Below are positions 17,387 to 23,015 of a stretch of 23,015 nt of DNA, in pieces. A program made the position numbers and the translations under genes. Position 1 is the first letter of the stretch, and every line of letters begins with the position of its first letter. This DNA comes from FW021-bin31 sp964422465 (GTDB taxonomy: Bacteria > Bacteroidota > Bacteroidia > Chitinophagales > Chitinophagaceae), in the NCBI GenBank assembly GCA_964422465.1, contig CAYRBD010000053.1, positions 1-23,015 on the forward strand, given 5' to 3'. The notes under the pieces were generated by a model. That model had not been told where the DNA came from, did no database searches, and saw only the letters and a program-made list of their open reading frames with translations.

Positions 17387-18598
17387 ATGTTTAATAAAAT
17401 AATTATACTGCCTCTATTCATTCTTTGGACTTTAACAAACATCAATTGTAGCAACCGGGGAAACAGTTCTGAAAAAGAGGAATCCCACAAAGAAACCGAG
17501 GCTGTACAATCACAAAACAATCTTGTATGGCTTACTCCTCAACAACAAAAGGCCATTGGGTTAAAATTAGGAAAGGTAACATACCACAACCTGGAAGTCT
17601 CTGTAAAAGTCACAGGGCAATTAGAAATCCCGCCTCAATACAAAGCGGAGGTAAGCCCTTATATTGGTGGAAACGTAAAAAGAATATATTTTAGTGAAGG
17701 AGATTACGTCAAAAAGGGAGAGCCATTAGCCTTGTTAGAACATCCTGACTATATAGAAATTCAACAGAAGTTCAGACAAACAGCAAGCACTCTGACCTAC
17801 TTAAAAGAAGAATTTCTACGGAAAAAAGAACTCTATACACAAGAGGTCAGTTCTGCCAGAGATTATCAAAAAGCTTTAGCTGATTACAATGAAGCCAAAG
17901 CAAAATATCAGGGACTTCAATCAAAAATTCAATTATTAGGACTCAACCCGGAGGCAGTAAGAGAGGGAAAAATCTTTTCCTCCATTGCCCTTAAATCTCC
18001 CATCAATGGCAACATCAATACTGTAAATATCAATATCGGAGCTTATGCTGCACCCGGCGCTCCCCTCTTTACCTTATCGGATAATCACCATATTCATGCT
18101 GATTTTATGGTGTATGAAAAAGACATCTATAAAGTACGGAAAGGACAGTTAATTAACTTTACCGTTTCTAATATTCCGGGGGAAATACTACAGGCAAAGA
18201 TATTTTCCATAGGTAAAAATTTTGAAAATGATCCCCGGGCGCTCCATGTACATGCAAAAATTATTACCCCCGAGGTAAACCTGCTAACAGGCATGTACAT
18301 CAATGGTCGTCTTTTGGTAAATAACCTGAAGGTAAAATCGCTCCCCCAACCTGCCATTGTAAGGGAAGGTGGCAAAGACTACATTTTCGTAAAAAAGGAA
18401 GAAATCGAAACAATTCCTTCTTTCGGGGATTCAACCACGGCTTTTAAAAAGGTAGAGATCATTACGGGTGTAAGCGATCAGGGTTTCACAGAAATCAGGT
18501 TATTAAATCCATTGCCTGACAGTGCACTTGTAGTAACAGAAGGTGCTTATTATCTACTGGCAGACCTGACCAAAGAGGAAAACGAACATAGCCATTAA
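17387..18598 (+). CDS. RND efflux periplasmic adaptor lipoprotein (CzcB/CusB type)
   Basis: A 403-residue membrane-fusion protein linking the RND pump to the outer membrane factor. It has a lipoprotein signal with Cys21 (LTNINC). A biotinyl-lipoyl-like half motif IGGNVKRIYFSEGDYVKKGEP lies at about 92-112, followed by a helical hairpin (about 120-185) and the second lipoyl half SPINGNINTVNINIGAYAAPG (about 205-225). Beta-barrel and membrane-proximal domains follow. The C-terminus ends EENEHSH, slightly His-rich. It lies 10 bp after the RND-OMF gene and completes the pump. No regulator such as a two-component system is visible nearby. Family assignment is secure; the metal is not. Confidence 0.92.
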   Translation: MFNKIIILPLFILWTLTNINCSNRGNSSEKEESHKETEAVQSQNNLVWLTPQQQKAIGLKLGKVTYHNLEVSVKVTGQLEIPPQYKAEVSPYIGGNVKRIYFSEGDYVKKGEPLALLEHPDYIEIQQKFRQTASTLTYLKEEFLRKKELYTQEVSSARDYQKALADYNEAKAKYQGLQSKIQLLGLNPEAVREGKIFSSIALKSPINGNINTVNINIGAYAAPGAPLFTLSDNHHIHADFMVYEKDIYKVRKGQLINFTVSNIPGEILQAKIFSIGKNFENDPRALHVHAKIITPEVNLLTGMYINGRLLVNNLKVKSLPQPAIVREGGKDYIFVKKEEIETIPSFGDSTTAFKKVEIITGVSDQGFTEIRLLNPLPDSALVVTEGAYYLLADLTKEENEHSH

Positions 18599-18612
18599 AA
18601 AATTTACGGAAA

Positions 18613-18640
18613 TACGTAGAAGTATTTTTTACTCTACGTA
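18613..18640. promoter_or_regulatory. palindrome between efflux operon and antitoxin gene
   Basis: TACGTAGA (18613-18620) and TCTACGTA (18633-18640) are perfect 8-bp inverted arms with a 12-nt T-rich loop; with one bulge the stem can extend by three more pairs. It lies 14 bp after the adaptor gene and 32 bp before the antitoxin ATG. It could be an autoregulatory operator of the toxin-antitoxin genes or a terminator of the efflux operon; it lacks a good trailing U-run. TATTTTTA (18649-18656) is a weak -7 candidate just downstream. Confidence 0.5.
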
Positions 18641-18672
18641 AGATTGCTTATTTTTACATAAAAGAACCCGTC

Positions 18673-18912
18673 ATGGACCATAAAGTAACCCTGAGTTTTG
18701 ATGAAAACGTGATTCAGAGCGCTAAGAAGTATGCAGATGAAAACAACATTAGTCTGTCTCGTCTGGTCGAGTTTTTACTAAGCAAAGCAGCCTCTGCCCA
18801 ATATCATTCTTTGGAAGACCTGCCAGTGAGTAAGTGGGTGTCTGAAGTCTCTGAAGGTGCCGTAACGTATAAGCGGAAATCCAACAAGAAGTTAAGTTCG
18901 TATAATCACTGA
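18673..18912 (+). CDS. DUF6364-like antitoxin
   Basis: A 79-residue protein starting MDHKVTLSFDENVIQSAKKYADENN, with the short strand-helix-helix layout of ribbon-helix-helix type antitoxins (strand at 3-9, helices at about 11-24 and 28-41). It resembles the DUF6364 family of Bacteroidota, which normally sits just before a PIN-domain RNase toxin. Here the toxin appears deleted down to its last codons (18896-18991), so the antitoxin is an orphan. Its C-terminal residues overlap the relic in another frame, so the end may have been altered by the same deletion. A palindrome upstream could be its operator. Confidence 0.7.
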   Translation: MDHKVTLSFDENVIQSAKKYADENNISLSRLVEFLLSKAASAQYHSLEDLPVSKWVSEVSEGAVTYKRKSNKKLSSYNH

Positions 18913-18991
18913 AAATACAGCAGATTTTTATTTTTCAGAAATTGAAACGCTGGATAGCCGCGCCTTTATTCAGAAATACTTTGGAAAGTAA
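18896..18991 (+). pseudogene. C-terminal relic of a PIN-domain toxin
   Basis: A 31-codon open stretch in the +1 frame relative to the antitoxin begins after a TAA at 18893-18895 and ends with the TAA at 18989-18991. It has no start codon. Its translation contains RIITENTADFYFSEIETL followed by FIQKYFGK, which resembles the end of PIN toxins (IITRNxxDFxxSxIxxLxxxEFL). The catalytic N-terminal acidic residues would lie in the missing 100 or so codons. Position directly after a DUF6364-like antitoxin supports the reading. The identification rests on pattern only. Confidence 0.55.
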
Positions 18992-18995
18992 CCAG

Positions 18996-19051
18996 AGCTT
19001 TCCGCCTTCAGCTTTCCGCCTTTAGCTTTTAGCCTTTAGCCTTCCGCTTTA
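18996..19051. repeat. eight degenerate 7-bp tandem repeats
   Basis: Successive heptamers AGCTTTC, CGCCTTC, AGCTTTC, CGCCTTT, AGCTTTT, AGCCTTT, AGCCTTC, CGCTTTA follow the pattern (A/C)GC(T/C)TTN. They fill the space between the toxin relic and the converging gene at 19055. Copy number may vary between strains. The pyrimidine-rich strand and position suggest slippage in non-coding DNA. Confidence 0.8.
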
Positions 19052-19054
19052 CAG

Positions 19055-19969
19055 CTATTTTTCATCTTCATTTCCAATGATGTTTTTTCTGAATTCCAGC
19101 GGATTGGGAATAGGAGGTTTGGCAAGCGTATCATGAAATACTTTGGGGACATGCATCCAGTACCCTTTTTCCCATTTAAACCCCTCATAAGTTCCATCGG
19201 GTACCAAAGTAGCCTTATCTGCCGTATCCTTTTTTAAGGAAGTCAGGTGATCGTAAATGATCATATTAAGATTAGGATTATAATTCATACCCGCATTGCC
19301 ATCCCTTCGATATTCCAGAAAAAACCGATTTTCAATTCTCCTGTCAACACTGTCGTTTTCAAAGTTGAACACCGGCGCCCCAAAGACAGGATGCCCATCT
19401 TTAAAAGTTAATACATCCAGCACTTTTTTATTTGTGCGAAAAGAAAAGCCACACCATCCCATTAAGGTATAGAGGTCTTGTCCCTTTTCTTTCGTTTCCA
19501 CCATATTGTAATAGAGTGCGCCTAACCAGGATTTGTTATCAGTAATAGTATCCTGATTATGAATATACATGGTGTTATCGAAAAACGGGAAAAGCCTGAG
19601 TTTTCCATCCCTGGTATTCATTTGTAGCGCACCGTAAAACCGGTAATGGATATCTGATTGTGAAATAGCCCAGGTAAAAATCCTAAAAGTACTGTCTTTG
19701 TCATAAAGAATAGAAACCTGCTTAAGCGAATCAAAGGGAAAGTCGTAAGAATATTTTATTTTTAGCGCCTCCACCAGTGCAGGTATAAATTGATCATTTG
19801 CCTTTTGCCGGTCTTGAGACATAGAGGCATTTATCATATCAAAACTCATCTTTTGTAAAGAATCCTGCTCCTGCATCAACTTTTCGCGGCCCGTAGCAGA
19901 AAGCTGTGCAGAGGCTCTAAACCCTATCCCCAAACCGATTAATCCAAAAAACAAATACCTGATCAACAT
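19055..19969 (-). CDS. exported protein of unknown function
   Basis: A 304-residue protein with a signal peptide (MLIRYLFFGLIGLGIGFRASAQ) and no further membrane helix. I do not recognise a family. The mature part has a helical N-terminus (about 25-75), then mostly predicted beta strands rich in aromatic residues. Notable segments are YTLMGWCGFSFRTNKK (166-181) and FFLEYRRDGNAGMNYNPNLN (about 217-236). It lies 29 bp after the glycosyltransferase stop and is the last gene of the minus-strand operon. Its stop borders the tandem repeats. A role linked to the glycosyltransferase or envelope is possible from context only. Confidence 0.75.
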   Translation of the reverse strand: MLIRYLFFGLIGLGIGFRASAQLSATGREKLMQEQDSLQKMSFDMINASMSQDRQKANDQFIPALVEALKIKYSYDFPFDSLKQVSILYDKDSTFRIFTWAISQSDIHYRFYGALQMNTRDGKLRLFPFFDNTMYIHNQDTITDNKSWLGALYYNMVETKEKGQDLYTLMGWCGFSFRTNKKVLDVLTFKDGHPVFGAPVFNFENDSVDRRIENRFFLEYRRDGNAGMNYNPNLNMIIYDHLTSLKKDTADKATLVPDGTYEGFKWEKGYWMHVPKVFHDTLAKPPIPNPLEFRKNIIGNEDEK

Positions 19970-19998
19970 ACTCTACCCTCCGCATTTTTTAATATCAC

Positions 19999-20937
19999 TT
20001 ACAAGCCCACTCTCTTATCAATAAGGTACTGATTTCGTTCCACAGCATTCCGGGTAATCAACTCGGCAATAAAACCAGTTAAAAAGAGTTGTGCTCCGAC
20101 AATGATAGAAATAAGTCCCAGAAAAAATATAGGCCGGTCCGTCATATTATAGACCTGAAAAAAGAACTTGGCTATCCCCAGATACAACCAGATACAAAAC
20201 CCGATAAAGAAAACCAAGGTACCCAGTGTACCAAAAAAATGCATGGGTTTTTTACCAAACCGGCCTACAAACATAATAGACATCAAATCCAGAAAGCCAT
20301 TTATAAAACGCTCCAGTCCAAACTTAGAGACGCCATATTTACGGGGACGATGCTCTACCACCTTCTCGCCAATATTTCTAAACCCACTCCATTTGGCAAT
20401 TACCGGTATATACCTATGCATTTCACCATATACCTCAATAGATTTTACGACTTTTTTCTTGTAAGCCTTCAACCCACAATTAAAATCATGTATTTTTATC
20501 CCAGTCGCCAGTCTGGTTATCCCGTTAAAAAACTTGGAAGGAATCGTTTTACTGGCCGGATCATGCCTCTTCTTTTTCCAACCGCTCACAATATCGTAAT
20601 TCCCCTCAATAACCATCTGATATAATCCAGGAATTTCTTCGGGCCGGTCTTGCAAGTCCGCATCCATCGTAATAATGACTTCTCCTTCTGCTGCACGAAA
20701 TCCTTCGTTTAAGGCTGCTGACTTCCCATAATTACGCTGAAAGCTGAGCCCTTTGAAAGCGGGATTCTTTGCTGCAATTTGTTCAATTGTACACCAGGAG
20801 TCATCCGTACTTCCGTCATTAACCAAAATCACCTCATAAGAAAGACCATTATTGTTCATTACTGATTGTATGGTTTCACACAATTCAGGCAACGATTCTT
20901 CTTCATTATAAAGCGGTATAATTACGGATATATCCAT
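19999..20937 (-). CDS. GT2 glycosyltransferase with two C-terminal membrane helices (DPM1/GtrB-like)
   Basis: A 312-residue protein. The GT-A domain shows SVIIPLYNEEESLPEL (4-19), DGSTDDS (41-47), and the metal/sugar-nucleotide motif MDADLQDRPEEIP (91-103), followed by HDFNCGLKAYKK (150-161) and HRYIP (174-178). Two helices (about 232-256 and 268-292) anchor it in the inner membrane. This arrangement is that of polyprenyl-phosphate sugar transferases such as DPM1, GtrB and ArnC, so transfer of a sugar to undecaprenyl phosphate is the likely reaction; the sugar is unknown. It is 10 bp after the DUF4199 gene and co-transcribed with it. Confidence 0.92.
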   Translation of the reverse strand: MDISVIIPLYNEEESLPELCETIQSVMNNNGLSYEVILVNDGSTDDSWCTIEQIAAKNPAFKGLSFQRNYGKSAALNEGFRAAEGEVIITMDADLQDRPEEIPGLYQMVIEGNYDIVSGWKKKRHDPASKTIPSKFFNGITRLATGIKIHDFNCGLKAYKKKVVKSIEVYGEMHRYIPVIAKWSGFRNIGEKVVEHRPRKYGVSKFGLERFINGFLDLMSIMFVGRFGKKPMHFFGTLGTLVFFIGFCIWLYLGIAKFFFQVYNMTDRPIFFLGLISIIVGAQLFLTGFIAELITRNAVERNQYLIDKRVGL

Positions 20938-20947
20938 TCAAAAATTT

Positions 20948-21538
20948 TTACTGAAGCGCCATTACTTCTTCCTTAGGTTTTTTTGGAGCAACGGCAGCGC
21001 CAACCAGAGAAGCTATTAATCCAAGCACAAGCTCACCAATAACAGCCCCTGCTATTGTGGAAACCATGAAAAACTTCCGGACCATCGTCATTGCCGTATC
21101 AATCTGGTCGGAGGAAAGCCCCTTTTCTATCATCCCCTGCCTGCTCATCTCCATTGCCTTCTCCTTGAAAGAAGGATCAACCAGTAGAAAGATGATGAGA
21201 AAAGCTACATAAATACAGGTGGCTACGGCAGCCGTCTTGAAACCTTTTGCAAATAAATTTCCGTAAGTAATATAGCCATTTACAGCTTTTGCATGAACAA
21301 ATTGTGCCATCAGGATGATGAACATAAATACAATAGAAGGAATCCATCGGAGGGCCCCTCCCTTAAAGCTCCAGCCTACGACGGAATACAATACAAAAAG
21401 GACAATAAGCACCAACCCTGCAATAAGACCATATTGCAAATGTGTTTTGGGCTCTTTGTCTTTTTCCCCGGACGGTCTGCCTCCACCCTCTCCCGGAAAA
21501 TTTCCTGTCATTTCTTCTAATTTAATTTCATTTCCCAT
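20948..21538 (-). CDS. DUF4199 membrane protein
   Basis: A 196-residue integral membrane protein. A hydrophilic Gly/Glu/Lys-rich head (1-33) is followed by four hydrophobic segments (about 35-55, 65-82, 103-120 and 155-183) and a charged tail PKKPKEE. The VNGYITYGNLFAKGFKTA segment (86-103) and the helical loop with IDTAM fit DUF4199, a Bacteroidota family with no known function. It begins 4 bp after the dihydroorotase-like gene and ends 10 bp before the glycosyltransferase, so the three are translated from one message and may act together. Confidence 0.85.
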   Translation of the reverse strand: MGNEIKLEEMTGNFPGEGGGRPSGEKDKEPKTHLQYGLIAGLVLIVLFVLYSVVGWSFKGGALRWIPSIVFMFIILMAQFVHAKAVNGYITYGNLFAKGFKTAAVATCIYVAFLIIFLLVDPSFKEKAMEMSRQGMIEKGLSSDQIDTAMTMVRKFFMVSTIAGAVIGELVLGLIASLVGAAVAPKKPKEEVMALQ

Positions 21539-21542
21539 AATT

Positions 21543-22808
21543 CTAATGATTTAAAAAGATTTGATTGTTATGAATGGTCCCCAAAACCCGGCCTTTCATT
21601 TCAACACCATCAAAGGGGGTATTTCTGGACTTAGATAAACTATTTTTTGCCTGATAGTTCCAAATTTTATCCGGATCAAACAAGGTTAATGATGCCTTTT
21701 TGCCTACTTCAATCTCCGGAACAGGAAGATCAAATACACGTCGCGAACGACCAGCCAGGATTTCCACTTTCTTAACAACATCAAGGTCCGGTAGCGCCTT
21801 CCCTAACAAGCCAAACGCGGTTTCCAGCCCAATCATTCCACCGGAGGCATATTCAAATTCCTTATCTTTACTATCCAAATCCTGTGGAAAATGATGGGAA
21901 GCCAGACAATCAATGATCCCTTTTTCCAAACCGGATCGCAAAGCAGCCAAATCTTCTTGTTCCCGCAAGGGGGGATTCACTTTATAATTACTATCAAAAG
22001 CATTCAATTTTTCATCAGTCAACATCAAATGATAGGGCGTAACAGAGCAACTTACTGCCAACCCCTCTTTCTTTGCTTTTTCAATCAAAGATACAGATTG
22101 ACTGAGAGATAATCCTGTAATATGTAATCGCGACTCAGTATAGCGCAAAATATCCAGGTCTCTCTTAACAAACATTTCTTCCGCAATATCCGGGATTCCA
22201 CTTATCCCCAAGCGGGTGGACCACAATCCCTCATGCACCAGCCCCTGTTCAGAAATGCTTTTGTCATCAGGAATCTGGATAATAATCCCTTTAAAAGCCT
22301 TTACATACTGCATTGCTTTCAACAAAAGCCCGGCCATCTGAACCGGATGCAAGCCATCGGAGAATGCTTTCGCACCGCCCTGATACATGTCATACATCTC
22401 TGCAAGAGACTCCCCCGCTAAATGACTGCTAATGGCTCCAATGGGATGGATGGATACCGGCAACCTCTCCGATCTTCTGACAATGTACTCAACCTGACTC
22501 CGGCTATCCACACAAGGACGCGTATCGGGCAAAACCATAACCTCCGTAAAGCCACCCGCAGCCGCTGCCCGAGCACCGGTTTCCAGGCTCTCCTTAAATT
22601 CGTAACCCGGGTCGCAAAAATGAGCAAACGAATCCATCCACCCGGGAGACAGGTACAAATTGTCTGCCAAAACGACCTGATCCGCCTCATTTTCAATACT
22701 TTCCGACATCTGTTCGATAAGCCCATCTACTACAAACAAATCTCCTGCCCACCCATTACGAGCTTGGCCGGGAGCTACAATTTTAGCATTTTTAATTAGA
22801 ATTTTCAT
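21543..22808 (-). CDS. dihydroorotase-like protein lacking metal ligands (probable pseudo-enzyme)
   Basis: A 421-residue amidohydrolase-fold protein clearly related to type I dihydroorotase (PyrC). Matching elements are LSPGWMDSFAHFCDPGYEFKE (53-73), GARAAAAGGFTEVMVLPDTRP (78-98), GGAKAFSDG (144-152), VNPPLRE (277-283) and GGMIGLETAFGLL (323-335). The active-site residues are largely lost: HxH is F61-A-H63, the substrate Arg after it is C65, the HxED motif reads Q178-I-P-D181, the next metal His is G232, and the TDH of TDHAPH reads S304-H305-H306. Catalysis is therefore unlikely. Inactive DHOase-like proteins support aspartate transcarbamoylase assembly in Pseudomonas; a similar role, or a new one tied to the downstream envelope genes, is possible. 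First gene of a four-gene operon. Confidence 0.88.
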   Translation of the reverse strand: MKILIKNAKIVAPGQARNGWAGDLFVVDGLIEQMSESIENEADQVVLADNLYLSPGWMDSFAHFCDPGYEFKESLETGARAAAAGGFTEVMVLPDTRPCVDSRSQVEYIVRRSERLPVSIHPIGAISSHLAGESLAEMYDMYQGGAKAFSDGLHPVQMAGLLLKAMQYVKAFKGIIIQIPDDKSISEQGLVHEGLWSTRLGISGIPDIAEEMFVKRDLDILRYTESRLHITGLSLSQSVSLIEKAKKEGLAVSCSVTPYHLMLTDEKLNAFDSNYKVNPPLREQEDLAALRSGLEKGIIDCLASHHFPQDLDSKDKEFEYASGGMIGLETAFGLLGKALPDLDVVKKVEILAGRSRRVFDLPVPEIEVGKKASLTLFDPDKIWNYQAKNSLSKSRNTPFDGVEMKGRVLGTIHNNQIFLNH

Positions 22809-22852
22809 TTATCAGCTACCTTCTGGAGGTGAAATCTTTCAAAAAATTGGAA

Positions 22853-22860
22853 CAAAAGTA
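22853..22860 (-). promoter_or_regulatory. -7 promoter element of the dihydroorotase-like operon
   Basis: On the minus strand this reads TACTTTTG, an exact TAnnTTTG match, 44 bp before the ATG at 22808. An AGAAGG string lies between it and the ATG and may help ribosome binding. No clear -33 element was identified. Confidence 0.55.
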
Positions 22861-22927
22861 AGATAAAACTGGATTGGAATAAAATGAAGGAATCACAAAT
22901 CCTTTTTCAGAGAAAAGAAAATATCAT

Positions 22928-22935
22928 TACTTTTG
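22928..22935 (+). promoter_or_regulatory. -7 promoter element of the tRNA-Pro gene
   Basis: TACTTTTG matches TAnnTTTG exactly and ends 28 bp before the tRNA 5' end. It is the same octamer used on the other strand at 22853-22860; the two promoters diverge. Confidence 0.55.
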
Positions 22936-22963
22936 CGCCTGCTTTCTGGCAAGTATTTATTTT

Positions 22964-23015
<52 letters not shown>

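Noticed and set aside
18996..19051. CRISPR array
   Set aside because: The unit is 7 bp and degenerate, with no spacers and no cas genes nearby.
21543..22808. Annotation as functional pyrC
   Set aside because: The metal ligands and substrate Arg are missing, so the enzyme name would mislead.

Overview
The window looks like a chromosomal segment of a Bacteroidota bacterium of the Chitinophagales/Sphingobacteriales type; the genus cannot be fixed. The grounds are Bacteroidota-type promoters (TAnnTTTG -7 elements), few Shine-Dalgarno sequences, a NrtR-type AraR regulator, DUF4199, DUF6660 and DUF6364 family proteins, a fused RND-outer-membrane efflux protein, and Sus-locus style glycosidases next to an ECF sigma factor. 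A 100-N assembly gap (8829-8928) cuts araD.

Region 1 (1-12498) is an L-arabinose scavenging and catabolism locus read outward from one divergent control region (5495-5810). Leftward run three exported glycosidases: GH51 alpha-L-arabinofuranosidase, a GH127/GH146-type beta-L-arabinofuranosidase, and a GH27 enzyme whose sugar pocket is altered and which may be a beta-L-arabinopyranosidase rather than an alpha-galactosidase. A FecI-like ECF sigma factor, cut by the window edge, follows. Rightward run araR (a Nudix-fold repressor that has lost its catalytic glutamates), araB, araD, araA, an SSS-family sodium/sugar symporter and a small two-helix membrane protein. The exported enzymes would release arabinose, the symporter would import it, and AraA, AraB and AraD would convert it to D-xylulose 5-phosphate. 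Two related 21-bp palindromes (TGT-N7-ACA core) are candidate AraR operators. One lies directly over the -7 element of the glycosidase promoter and the other just before araB.

Region 2 (12545-18598) is a heavy-metal efflux operon: a cysteine-rich DUF6660-type lipoprotein, a CzcA/CusA RND pump fused at its C-terminus to a TolC/CzcC-type outer membrane factor, and a CzcB-type lipoprotein adaptor.

Region 3 (18599-19054) is a decayed toxin-antitoxin locus: a DUF6364-type antitoxin followed by what looks like only the last 31 codons of a PIN toxin, then eight degenerate 7-bp tandem repeats.

Region 4 (19055-22808, minus strand) is a tight four-gene operon headed by a dihydroorotase-like protein that lacks the metal ligands of the active enzyme. 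It is followed by a DUF4199 membrane protein, a membrane-anchored GT2 glycosyltransferase and an exported protein of unknown function. The window ends inside a tRNA-Pro(CGG) gene.

The observations most worth following are the degenerate dihydroorotase and its operon, the substituted GH27 pocket, the operator sitting on the promoter, the possible polyprotein nature of the RND-OMF fusion, and the PIN toxin relic.
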